DNA of 64,000 nt from JALORV01 sp963707445. Its GTDB lineage: Bacteria; Pseudomonadota; Gammaproteobacteria; Burkholderiales; Burkholderiaceae_F. The notes beneath the pieces were generated by a model that saw nothing but the letters and a program-made list of their open reading frames with translations, ran no database searches and was not told the DNA's origin. The position numbers and the translations under genes are program-made. Location: positions 1-64,000 of the forward strand of contig CAVPPW010000023.1 of assembly GCA_963707445.1 (NCBI GenBank), read 5' to 3'. Positions 18,543 through 33,402 of this stretch are shown here, in pieces (the stretch's first letter is position 1; the number at the start of each line of letters is the position of its first letter).

Positions 18543-20409
18543 TCTGGAGGCCGGACCTGCTGCAGAAGCGCCAAGCTGCGCCCCGCCAATTTGTACGTGC
18601 CGTTCGGCTGATAAGTGCCTTCGGGCAGCAGACCGTTGCCGAACGCGGTATCGACCAGTACCAGCCAACCGCCAGCTCCGAGGTCCGGCAGTTTGAAGGG
18701 AATGCCGTCATGGTGCGCATTGAACAGCAGCAGGAAACTGTCGTCGACGACGCGCGTCCGCGCTCGTCGCTTCCCTAACGCCTCGCCGGACAAGTAGACG
18801 CCGAGGCATCGGGCGAAGGTGTTGGCCCACTCCTCTTCGGTCATTTCGTTGCCGTCCGGGGTGAGCCACGCAATGTCCTTCGTCGTTGCCTCGGATCGAC
18901 CGCCCCTGGAAGAAGTGGCGCCGTCTGAAACACCGGATGACGGCGCCGCAGCCGACCACGCGTCGCGAACTCGAGCACGGTTCGCTCGGTGGATCGAGAG
19001 TCCAGTTCACCCACGAGACTTCGTTGTCCTGGCAGTACGCGTTGTTGTTGCCGCGCTGTGTGCGGCCGAGTTCGTCGCCGGCCAGCATCATCGGCACGCC
19101 TTGCGAGAGCAGGAGCGTCGCCAGCAGGTTGCGTATCTGGCGCTCGCGCAGCTCGTTGATGGTCGGATCGTCGGTCGGCCCTTCGAATCCGCAGTTCCAG
19201 GTGAGGTTGTTGTCGGTGCCGTCGCGGTTGCGTTCGCGGTTGGCTTCGTTGTGCTTGCGGTTGTAGCTGACCAGATCGCGCAGCGTGAAGCCGTCGTGCG
19301 CGATGAAGTTGATGCTGGCGTCGGGTCGCGGCCGCGGCCGTACAGGTCGGTGGAGCCGGTCAGCCGCCGCGCGAATTCGCCGATGAGTCCGCCGTCGCCT
19401 TTCCAGTAGGCGCGCATCGTGTCGCGGTATTTGTCGTTCCACTCGTGCTGCATGTCGAGTGTGTTGCCGGTCCCGGTGAAGTCCATGTAATAGCGGGGAT
19501 CGTCGGACGCAGGCGGTAGTAAGAACGGTTGTCGATGCCGCGAAAGGCAAGGGTCGGTCCGAGCTCGTTGCCTTCTGCGGTGTGGTTGTAGACGACGTCG
19601 AGGATCACTTCGAACCCCGCCGAATGCAGCGCCTTGACCATCGTCTTGAACTCGTTGACCTTGCCCGATGCCGAGTAACGGCTGTCGGGCGCGAAGTAAC
19701 CGATCGTGTTGTAGCCCCAGTAGTTGCGCAATCCAGCCTGCACCAGGTGCCGGTCGTCGACATACGCATGAACCGGCATCAGCTCGACCGTGGTGATCCC
19801 GAGTCGCTGCAGGTAGTCGATCACCGGAGCAGTCGCCAGTCCGGCATAGGTGCCCCGCAGCGGCGGCGGAACTTCGGGATGCTGCATCGTGAAGCCGCGC
19901 ACGTGCAGCTCGTAGATCACCATTTCGTGCCACGGCACCACCGGACGCCGATCATCGCCCCAGGTGAACGCTGGATCGATCACCTTGCACTTCGGCATGC
20001 CGCCCGCGCTGTCGCGCCGGTCGAGCGACAGGTCGGCGCGCTTGTGCCCTACCGTGTAGCCGAACAGCGCGTCGCTCCAGCGCACCGCGCCGACGATGCT
20101 CTTGGCATAGGGATCGAGCAGCAGCTTGTGCGGGTTGAAGCGATGGCCTTCGAGCGGTCGGTAGGGCCCATACACGCGGTAGCCATACACCAGACCCGGA
20201 CGCGCCTCGGGCAGGTAGCAGTGCCACACCTGGTCGGTCTGTTCGCCCAACGAGATGCGTTGCACCTCGCGCCGTCCGCTGGCATCGAAGAGGCACAGAT
20301 CGACGCGTCCGGCATTTTCCGAGAACAGGGCGAAGTTGACGCCTTCGCCGTCCCATGTGGCCCCGCGTGGATGCGGACGCCCGGGCCAGACCTCCTTGAT
20401 CACCGACAT
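18539..20409 (-). CDS. glgX: Glycogen debranching enzyme GlgX (frameshifted)
   Basis: GlgX is an isoamylase-type GH13 enzyme that hydrolyses alpha-1,6 branches of limit dextrins. The N-terminus K-E-V-W-P-G-R-P-H-P-R-G-A-T-W-D-G-E-G-V-N-F and the L-L-L-D-P-Y-A-K segment are typical. They are followed by N-Y-W-G-Y-N-T-I-G-Y-F-A-P, L-D-V-V-Y-N-H-T-A-E-G-N, I-N-F-I-A-H-D-G-F-T-L-R-D-L-V-S-Y and G-G-D-E-x-G-R-T-Q-x-G-N-N-N-A-Y-C-Q-D-N-E. Frame breaks lie near 19,515, 19,325 and within 18,860-18,960. Together with TreY, TreZ and MalQ it can turn glycogen into trehalose. Length (about 623 residues) is slightly short for the family. Confidence 0.87.
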
Positions 20410-20444
20410 GCCCGACGTTCTCGAGGCTGGATCAGCGTGCGCTG

Positions 20445-21147
20445 TTACAGCGGCGGCAGCCGCTCATCGTCGCGATCGTCTCCCTGACGCGAGCGGAACC
20501 AGCGATCGATCGCCTCCCTGGCGCGATCGCGGCCGCCGAGTCCGAAGGCCAGCGCAAGGCCGAGTGCGATTGCGCCGACGATGATCAGGAAAGTGTGCCG
20601 GATGACCTCGCCAAGGCCGAGCTGGTCGAGCGCGATCAACACGACGAACACCATGATCGCGTAAACGGAGAAGCGGCCACAGCAGCCGCGCATCGCCCAT
20701 GCCGAGGTCGCTGAAATAGGTCGTGACTGCAGCGCCGACGAAACGCGCGAAATAGGCACCGAATGCGATTAGCAGGATGGCGAGGATCACGCGCGGCACG
20801 AACAGCAGCACGCGGCCAATCAGTTCGGTCACGTGCTCGAGGTTCAGGCTGTTGAACGCGATCATCAGCGCAATCAGGATGATCAGCCAGTAAACGAGCA
20901 GCGCCAGGATTCTGACAGTGTCCACCGTGCCGCCGCCTTCGCGAAGGAAGCGATCGAGGCCGCTTTTCTCGCTGACCACGTGCAGGTTCATCGCGCGCAG
21001 CGCGCGTTCGAGCGCGAAGCGGATGCCCTTGGCAAGCAACCAGCCCACCAGCAGGATCACCAACGCCAGCAGCAGCCGGGGCAGGAAGGCGCCGATCTGG
21101 TACAGCAGGCCGCGCAGCGGCTCCAGCATCATGTCGATGTCACGCAT
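20445..21147 (-). CDS. Small MscS-like/TM-helix membrane protein (one frameshift)
   Basis: About 234 residues with four or five hydrophobic helices. The opening L-P-R-L-L-L-A-L-V-I-L-L-V-G-W-L-L-A-K and the Gly/Ala-spaced helix R-V-I-L-A-I-L-L-I-A-F-G-A-Y-F-A-R-F-V resemble the conserved TM-helix repeat and the channel-proximal part of mechanosensitive channels. The MscS beta-domain is absent. A one-base shift near 20,680 separates the first 155 residues from the last helices (F-S-V-Y-A-I-M-V-F-V-V-L-I-A-L-D-Q-L). The ribosome site (GAGAGGAAG) lies across the treS-mak stop codon, nine bases upstream. Its place inside a trehalose operon suggests an osmotic or turgor role, but this is inference. 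Confidence 0.75.
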
Positions 21148-21156
21148 GGCTTCCTC

Positions 21157-24526
<3,370 letters not shown>

Positions 24527-24545
24527 TCGCTGATGCGCCGCTGCA

Positions 24546-26612
24546 TCACGCACCATGCGGATCGAAGTCGCGCTCGGTGCGCACGCGCGCGCCGCACGCG
24601 GAACACGTGCGCCGGCACGCGCGCCGGGTCGAGCTCGACGAAGTTGCGCGCGCCCGCTCCACAGGTAGCGCGCGTCGGTCAGCAGGTCGTGCACCTGGAA
24701 CGGCTGGCTCGCATCCAGATGCCGAGCGCGTCGAGGTCGAGCGTCACCCAGCCCGACTGCACGTGGTGCGGGTCGAGGTTGACGACGACCAGCACCGCGT
24801 TCGGTGCGCTGTCCGTCGCCGCGCGACCTTGGCGTAGGCGATCAGCTCGGTCGTTGTCGGTCGGCATGAACGCGCAGTCCTCGGTCGCTCTGCAGCGCCG
24901 GGTTGTCGCGCCGCGCGGCGTTGACGCGCGCGATGAACGCCGCCAGGCTGTCCGGCGCGGTCGCAGGTCCCAGTGCCGCAGCTCGTACTTCTCGGAGTCG
25001 AGGTACTCCTCGCCGCCCGGCTCGCGCGGCACGTGCTCGAGCAGCTCGAACGCCGGGCCGTAGATGCCGTAGTTCGCGGCCAGCGTCGCGGCCAGCACCA
25101 GCCGCGCCATGAACGCCGGCGCGGCCGCCGATCTGCAGGTACTCGGGCAGGATGTCGGGCGTGTTCGGCCAGCAGTTCGGGCGGAAGTACTCGCGTCCCG
25201 GGCCGTGCGCCAGCTCGGTGAAGTACTCGGTCAGCTCCTGCTTGGTGTTGCGCCAGGTGAAGTAGGTGTACGACTGCGTGAAGCCGAGCTTGGCCAGCCG
25301 GTGCATCACCTTCGGGCCGCGTGAACGCCTCGGAGAGGAAGATCACGTCCGGATGCGTCGCGCTTGATCTCGCCGATCACCCATTCCCAGAACGCGAAAC
25401 GGCTTGGTGTGCGGGTTGTCGACGCGGAAGATGCGCACGCCTTGCGTCGATCCAGAACTCGAACACGCTCGTCGAGCTCCTCCCACAGCGCCTGCCAGTC
25501 CTCGGACTCGAAGTCGAACGGATAGATGTCCTGGTACTTCTTCGGCGGGTTCTCGGCGTACTGGACGCGTGCCGTCGGGGCGCTGGCGGAACCACTCCGG
25601 GTGCTCGCGCACGTAGGGATGGTCGGGCGCGCACTGGAACGCGATGTCGAGCGCGACCTCGAGGCCGAGCTCGCGGGCGCGTGCGACGAAGCGGCGGAAG
25701 TCCTCGAGCGTGCCGAGCTCCGGATGGATCGCCTTGTGCCCGCCCTCGGCGGCGCCGATCGCCCACGGGCTGCCGACGTCGTCCGGCGCGGCGGTCAGCG
25801 TGTTGTTGCTGCCCCTTGCGGCGCTCGCGGCCGATCGGATGGATCGGCGGCAGGTAGAGCACGTCGAAGCCCATCTGCGGCGACGTACGGCAGCCGCGCC
25901 TCGCAGTCGCGAACGTGCCGTGCGCGCCGGCTCGGCGCCGCACGAGCGCGGGAAGAACTCGTACCAGGTGCGAGAAGCGCGCGCGCTCGCGATCGACGAC
26001 CAGCGGAAACTCGGCCGGGCCGACGGTCGCGTAGCGACGGTCGGGATGGCGCGCGGCGATCGGCCGCGAGCGTCTCGTCGAGCGCGAGCGTCGCGCAACG
26101 TCGCTCGAATCGCTGCGCGTGCGCGCAGCTGCGCGGCCCACGCCTTCAGCGCGTTGCCGATCGTCGCCGTCGCGCGCGCGCGGCCGCCGCGTCGATCAGG
26201 TCCGCGCCCGACCAGCGCGGCGATGCGCAGGTCGTCGGCGTCGACGCGGCGCTCGAAGTCGTGCCGCCACGACAGGAACGGGTCGACCCAGGCGCACGAC
26301 CGTGTACCGGTAGCGGCCGACCTGCGCGAGCGACGAACGCGCCGCGCCAGCGGTCGTTGCCGAGCGCGCTCATCGGCACTTCGTCGCCAGCCGTCATCGC
26401 CTTCGCGCCGCCAGCGCAGCGACGCACGCGACCACGTCGTGGCCGTCGGCGAAGCAGTCGGCCTCGACCACGACCTCGTCGCCGACGACGCGCTTGACGG
26501 CGAAGCGGCCGCCGTCGACGGCGGGCGCGACGTCCTCGATGACGACGCGCGCGCGGCCGTCGCGAGCGCGCGAGCGACGTCGGCGGCGTCGGCGCGGCCG
26601 GTTCTCGGGCAT
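24546..26612 (-). CDS. glgE: Alpha-1,4-glucan:maltose-1-phosphate maltosyltransferase GlgE (many frameshifts)
   Basis: GlgE uses maltose 1-phosphate from Mak to extend linear alpha-1,4-glucans. The N-terminus carries V-V-I-E-D-V-x-P-x-V-D-G-G-R-F-A-V-K-R-V-V-G-D. Further segments are G-V-R-I-F-R-V-D-N-P-H-T-K-P (catalytic Asp region), H-R-L-A-K-L-G-F-T-Q-S-Y-T-Y-F-T-W-R-N and W-P-N-T-P-D-I-L-P-E-Y-L. The end V-H-D-L-L-T-D-A-R-Y-L-W-S-G leads to a stop at 24546. These are the standard GlgE landmarks in order, over about 689 codons, a normal length. The frame is broken many times by single-base shifts in this GC-extreme stretch. The start ATG lies five bases after the glgB stop. Confidence 0.88.
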
Positions 26613-26617
26613 CGCGT

Positions 26618-28504
<1,887 letters not shown>

Positions 28505-28930
28505 CGGCCGGAGGAGTCAGTCGGACGACATTGAGGAGGACAATCGAGAAGGATAATCGTGCGCTTGCACGGCTGGCCGGCCAAGCGCCTCCCAAACGCT
28601 GATCCGTCGCGCCGCCGGGTGGTTGGGGCAAAGGGAATACCCGCTAATCGCTGGCGTGTCCCCCGTAAAGGCTACAGGGTATACGTGCTGTGGCGCAAAA
28701 CTCATGCGGCCAAATCCGAAACCGCCCCTATTTGCCAAGCGGGACAAAGGAATTTGAAGACCTGAAACGGTGCGGAGCAAGCATCAGTCGGACTCTCCAC
28801 CGCACCGTTTCGATCCATTCGGCGCAATTATGGTTTCCCGAACTGGGCGAAACCTGTCGTTTCGCTGCCCTTTCGGATCGCGATGGCGTATACCTTGCTT
28901 GCACTTTGGGGGTTGGAGAGTGAAGTGGAC
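28505..28930. promoter_or_regulatory. Divergent control region between the glgB operon and glk
   Basis: About 425 bases without a convincing gene separate the two opposite transcription units for alpha-glucan and trehalose metabolism. Both promoters must lie here. Base composition is lower in GC than in the coding flanks. The only strong internal structure is the 12-bp inverted repeat described separately. Confidence 0.5.
28764..28811. promoter_or_regulatory. Perfect 12-bp inverted repeat upstream of glk
   Basis: GAAACGGTGCGG at 28764-28775 is exactly mirrored as CCGCACCGTTTC at 28800-28811 with a 24-base spacer. It lies 120 bases before the glk start and 260 bases from glgB. It could be a two-site operator, a protein-binding palindrome or the stem of a leader hairpin; no T-run follows, so a terminator is less likely. 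Confidence 0.4.
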
Positions 28931-29989
28931 ATGAGCGCACAGTTGTCAACTTCGAAGGGTTCGCTATTGGCTCCCGCACCAGACAGCAGCGCGGCGGTGC
29001 CGTTCGCGAGGCTGGTCGGCCGGTTGGCGCACGCCGAAGGCGAGTGGCTGGTGGCCGATATTGGCGGCACCCATGCCCGTTTCGATCGCTGGGCGGACGG
29101 CAGGCTCGAACGAGGCGCACGCCGGACGTATCAGAACGATCAATTCGCGGACATTGCCGCATTGATTCAACGGTACCGGGAAGACAGCGGTTCACAGTCG
29201 TCTCAGGCGATGCTCGCGGTCGCATCGCCGATAAGCCGCCGGGAAACGCTGCGGATGATCAATCGCGACTGGTCGGTCGATGCGGTCACTGTCCGTGCTG
29301 GTGCCGGATTGACTCGCCTGTGCCTTGTCAACGATCTCGTGGCTGCGGCAGCCGGTATTCAAGCCCTGGACGCCAGCGAGGTGGAGGTCAGTCCCGGTGA
29401 CGTTGATGAAGCAGCACCGAAGCTTGTCATCGGTGTCGGTACCGGACTGGGTGCCGCCATTATTCTGACGGGCCCAGATGGGGTCCGAGTGCTCGCGAGC
29501 GAGGCTGGCCACATGACAGCGGCCGTGCATGAGGACGCGATCGCCGTTCAGCACCGGGGCGTTCGTCTGCACGGTCGGGCGTCCTGGGAGCGACTGCTGA
29601 GCGGTTCAGGTCTTTCGCTGTTCGAGGCGGTGGTGCGCGGCGACGACCGGATTGCTTCAGCCGGAGACGTCGCGGCGCGCGCGCTCGCTGGCGAGCCTGC
29701 CGCCACGGAGGCCGTGCGAGCATTCGTCCGTACGCTCGGGGAGTTCGCCGGCGACCTTTGTCTTGCGGTCTGCGCCTTCGGCGGCGTTTATTTCGTCGGC
29801 GGTGTTGTTCAGGGGCTTGGCCGCCTGCTCGACCTCGGCGAGTTGCGCCCGGGCTTCGAAAGCAAGGGTCGCTTTGCCGCGTACCTGCGCGACGTCCCGC
29901 TTTATCGCGTCATGACTGACGATCTGGCAGCACGCGGCATGGCACGACTGTTGGCGGGTGCCGTCGAGGCCCCGTTACTTGAAGCGTAG
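28931..29989 (+). CDS. glk: Glucokinase
   Basis: Glucokinase makes glucose 6-phosphate from glucose released by trehalose and glucan breakdown. The 352-residue product contains the ATP-binding phosphate-1 motif V-A-D-I-G-G-T-H-A-R-F near residue 40, a glucose-binding L-V-N-D-L-V-A-A-A segment near 130, G-V-G-T-G-L-G-A-A-I near 175 and S-E-A-G-H-M near 195, typical of the bacterial Glk (PF02685) family. I chose the ATG at 28931; an in-frame ATG at 28883 would add 16 residues with no similarity. It heads the rightward glk-otsA-otsB set. The frame is intact. Confidence 0.9.
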   Translation: MSAQLSTSKGSLLAPAPDSSAAVPFARLVGRLAHAEGEWLVADIGGTHARFDRWADGRLERGARRTYQNDQFADIAALIQRYREDSGSQSSQAMLAVASPISRRETLRMINRDWSVDAVTVRAGAGLTRLCLVNDLVAAAAGIQALDASEVEVSPGDVDEAAPKLVIGVGTGLGAAIILTGPDGVRVLASEAGHMTAAVHEDAIAVQHRGVRLHGRASWERLLSGSGLSLFEAVVRGDDRIASAGDVAARALAGEPAATEAVRAFVRTLGEFAGDLCLAVCAFGGVYFVGGVVQGLGRLLDLGELRPGFESKGRFAAYLRDVPLYRVMTDDLAARGMARLLAGAVEAPLLEA

Positions 29990-29999
29990 GCGCGATCCT

Positions 30000-30188
30000 A
30001 TGCCAGCATCGAAGTCCAGCCTCGAACTTGCGGTCATCGGCAATTCACGCATCGGCGCACTGATCGGTTCAAGTGGGAACGTCGTCTGGATGTGCGTGCC
30101 GCGCTTCGACGGCGACCCGGTGTTCCGCTCGCTGCTCGTCATTATGTGTGCCAAACGGCTGAGTCGTTCATGGGACGAAGCTTTCTGA
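30000..30188 (+). pseudogene. Remnant of a GH15 glucoamylase/trehalase-type gene (N-terminus only)
   Basis: The 62-codon frame starts M-P-A-S-K-S-S-L-E-L-A-V-I-G-N-S-R-I and continues through A-L-I-x-S-S-G-x-V-V-W-M-C-V-P-R-F-D-G-D-P-V-F. That is the invariant N-terminus of bacterial GH15 proteins commonly found next to otsA. After about 44 residues the similarity stops and the frame ends at 30188, overlapping the start of otsA. A full GH15 gene would be about 600 residues, so some 1.6 kb is missing. This looks like an internal deletion that fused the GH15 start to the otsA leader. Confidence 0.72.
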
Positions 30189-30226
30189 GCGCGCTCGGGG
30201 CAGGCGCCGGCGGAGCGTTCTCGACG

Positions 30227-32460
30227 ATGCTGCGCAGTCTTCGCCTCTCGCTGCGCTTCCTGGTTCCATTGCTGATTGCAATGGTCGGCTTCGCCTACGT
30301 TTCGGTTCCGCTCGTCGATTCCCTGACGACCCGATGGTTCGCGCGCGATCTGGACATACGTTCCACTTTCGTTGCGCGTCTCTCGACGAACAACTCGGCG
30401 GGCTTCTGGCCTCCGGTGCCTACGGCCGCGTCGAGGCAGTGCTCGAGCGGGAGGCCGCCGACGAGCGGCTGTTCGGCCTCGGTCTGTGCGACCCTGAGGG
30501 TCGGGTAATGATCCGCACCCGCAACTTTCCGCGCGAGATCGACTGCGAAACGAGCCGCAAGGCCGTCGACGGCCCTGGATTGCTTCTCAATCTTCCCGCC
30601 GGCCCGGTGCATGTTGCGGCGGTGCAGATCCAGCAGGAGGGCAAGCCGCCGGCGATCCTGCAGATCGTGAACGACATGAGTTTCGCCAGGCGCAGGAGCG
30701 AAGACACGCGCCAATACTTGCTGATCCTTTTCACGGTTCTTTCGGTCGTCGTCGCGCTGATCACGATAGCTGTCGCTCATCTCAGTTGGCGCGGGTGGGT
30801 TGCCGGTGTGCAGGCCATGCTGCGCGGCGAAGGAGTCATCCGGCCATTTGCCCATCCGCGGCCGGAGCTCCAGCCGCTGGTGCGGGACCTGCGCGCGCTG
30901 TTGCGTGACATGGAAAGCGAGCGCCGTAGCCAGGATGACGCGGCGGTGCGCTGGAATCCGGGCGCCCTGAAACGTCTGCTGCAGGAACAGTTCTCCGGCG
31001 ACAAGGTCGTTCTGGTTTCGAACCGGGAGCCTTACATCCATGTGCGTACCCCGAGGGGCGTGCAGGTGCAGCGACCCGCAAGCGGGCTGGTCACGGCGGT
31101 CGAGCCGGTGTTGCGCGCGTGTTCCGGAACCTGGATTGCGCATGGCGGCGGCTCGGCCGATCGCGAAGCAGCGGACTCCGCGGGCCGCCTGCTCGTGCCG
31201 CCGTCGGACCCGTCGTACACACTGCGGCGGATCTGGCTCAGCAAGGAGCAGGAGAAGGGGTACTACTACGGATTTTCCAACGAAGGCCTCTGGCCACTCT
31301 GTCACATTGCTCACGTGCGCCCGGCGTTCCGGACGTCGGACTGGCAGCATTACGAGACCGTGAACCGCCTTTTTGCCAAGGCTGTAGTCGAGGAGGTGCA
31401 ATCGGAGGATCCGGTGGTCCTGGTGCAGGACTACCACTTTGCTCTGCTGCCGCGAATGGTGCGCGAGATGCTGCCGCGAGCCACGATCATCACGTTCTGG
31501 CATATCCCCTGGCCCAACCCGGAGTCCTTCGGCATCTGCCCCTGGCGCGGCGAGATTATCGACGGCCTGCTCGGCAGCACGATTCTGGGTTTTCACACTC
31601 GGTTCCACTGCAACAACTTCCTGCAGACCGTCGACCGCTTCATCGAGGCGCGCATCGAGCAGGAGAACTCCACGGTGTCCTTTGGCGGACATCTGACGCA
31701 GGTGGAGAGCTACCCGATCTCGATCGCCTGGCCCAATGGCGACAAGACGCCGGAAGCCACACGCGAGACGCGCGAACGCGTACGCAACACGCTCGGCATC
31801 GCCCCCAACCATCTGCTCGCGCTCGGGCTCGACCGCCTCGACTACACCAAGGGCATCATTGAGCGAATGCGCGCGGTCGAACGCCTGCTCGAACTGAAGC
31901 CCAACTGGGCCGGGCGGTTTACATTCATGCAGTTCGCAGCCCCGTCGCGATCCTCGCTCGACGAGTACCAGCACTTCGAGGCGGAGGTACGTGCGACCGC
32001 GGCACAGATCAACGCCAGGTTCTCCGACGGCTCATGGCAGCCGATTGTGCTTCGCATCGAACACATCGATACCGAATCGGTACATGAACTTTACAAGTCG
32101 TGCGACGTCTGCCTTGTTACGAGCCTGCACGACGGCATGAATCTGGTCGCCAAGGAGTTCGTTGCGGCGCGCGATGATGAGCGCGGCTGCCTGTTGCTGA
32201 GCCAGTTTGCGGGCGCCGCGCATGAACTGCACGAAGCCCTGATCGTCAATCCTTATCACATCGAGCAGGTCGCCGAGGCGCTGCACCGAGCGCTCAGCAT
32301 GCCTGAGGAGGAACAGCGGGAGCGCATGCGCAGCCTGCGCCAGTTGGTGATGGAATTCAACGTCTACCGCTGGGCCGGCCGCATGATGATGGACGCGGCT
32401 CGCCTGCGTCGGCGAGAGAGGATCGCCGAACGGATTGGCGACTACAGCGAAGCCAGTTGA
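30227..32460 (+). CDS. otsA: Membrane-anchored trehalose-6-phosphate synthase OtsA (one frameshift)
   Basis: OtsA (GT20) joins UDP-glucose and glucose 6-phosphate. The catalytic domain, from about 31,000 to the end, shows V-V-L-V-Q-D-Y-H-F-A-L-L-P, F-W-H-I-P-W-P-N-P-E-S-F, L-G-L-D-R-L-D-Y-T-K-G-I and S-L-H-D-G-M-N-L-V-A-K-E-F. Ahead of it sits an unusual N-terminal module. It has a membrane helix (L-R-F-L-V-P-L-L-I-A-M-V-G-F-A-Y), an extracytoplasmic segment of about 130 residues, a second helix (Y-L-L-I-L-F-T-V-L-S-V-V-V-A-L-I) and a linker, laid out like a sensor kinase input domain. A single-base shift near 30,385 separates the first helix from the rest. An ATG at 30170 is an alternative start. 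Confidence 0.88.
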
Positions 32461-32467
32461 GAGAAAA

Positions 32468-33274
32468 GTGAAAAACTTTTGGTCGCGCGAGGGAGAGGTG
32501 GCGCTGTCGAGCCTGGCGGGCCCACACGCGCTCCTTGCGTTCGATTTTGATGGGACGCTCGCGCCGATTGTCCTGCAACCCGACCGGGCTCGAGTGGCGA
32601 CCGGCGTCTTTTCACGACTGGCAAAGCTCGCGCGTCTGGCGCCCGTGGCGGTGATTTCCGGGCGCAGCCTCTCCGACCTTCGTTCGCGGATACCGGCCGA
32701 TGTGCGCTTATCCGTCGGAAATCACGGCTCGGAGCGCGATGAAACCGACCCCCACCTTAACCCGATGCGCGAGACATGCCGGCAATGGCTGGAGCAATTG
32801 CGACCGCGGGTCGATGCCCATGACGACGAAGGAATCTTCGTCGAGGACAAGGGCATCACGCTGTCGGTGCACTTCAGAATGGCGCGCGATCGCGAGCGCG
32901 CCGAGCGCGCCATTGCCGATTGGACGCGTGATCTGGTTCCGATCCCGCGCGTCATTGGCGGCAAGTTGGTATTTAATCTGCTGCCCGCACAGGCGCGAAC
33001 CAAGTTCGAAGCCCTGACGGGCCTCGCGGCGGACGAATCGGCGGAAGCTGTGCTGTTCGTCGGCGACGATCTGACGGATGAAACTGTCTTCGAGCAGGCA
33101 CCCGCTGATTGGATCACTGTACGCGTCGAAAGGGACCGTAACAGCCGGGCGCGATTCTTTATCCAGGATCAGTCCGATGTCGCGAACCTGCTGGATCGAC
33201 TGATCGCAATGCGAACCAGAGATCCGGCGGGCTCGCGCGGCACGCGTCCAGATCGCGGTGCGCCGAGGCGGTAG
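32468..33274 (+). CDS. otsB: Trehalose-6-phosphate phosphatase OtsB
   Basis: OtsB dephosphorylates trehalose 6-phosphate to trehalose. It is a HAD-superfamily enzyme: motif I is A-F-D-F-D-G-T-L-A-P near residue 24 (nucleophile Asp), motif II lies in V-A-V-I-S-G-R-S, and motif IV reads L-F-V-G-D-D-L-T-D-E-T-V-F. The GTG at 32468, just after the otsA stop at 32460, gives 268 residues. A TTG at 32435 would overlap otsA and add eleven. The frame is clean. Close spacing indicates co-transcription with otsA. Confidence 0.92.
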   Translation: MKNFWSREGEVALSSLAGPHALLAFDFDGTLAPIVLQPDRARVATGVFSRLAKLARLAPVAVISGRSLSDLRSRIPADVRLSVGNHGSERDETDPHLNPMRETCRQWLEQLRPRVDAHDDEGIFVEDKGITLSVHFRMARDRERAERAIADWTRDLVPIPRVIGGKLVFNLLPAQARTKFEALTGLAADESAEAVLFVGDDLTDETVFEQAPADWITVRVERDRNSRARFFIQDQSDVANLLDRLIAMRTRDPAGSRGTRPDRGAPRR

Positions 33275-33402
33275 GCTCCTATGCGCGCCGACGCCGATCC
33301 GAGTATCTGATCGAGGCGGAGCTGCCACCGCTAGTGCTGGACGTTCCGAGCCGAAACTCTGTGCGCGTTTGAATTCATTTCGCGGGTCTGCGCCCGCAGG
33401 GC

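Noticed and set aside
30170..30226. OtsA start at the ATG at 30170
   Set aside because: In frame and possible, but the added 19 residues (M-G-R-S-F-L-S-A-L-G) lie in the deletion scar of the GH15 remnant and are not needed for the first membrane helix; the ATG at 30227 is preferred.
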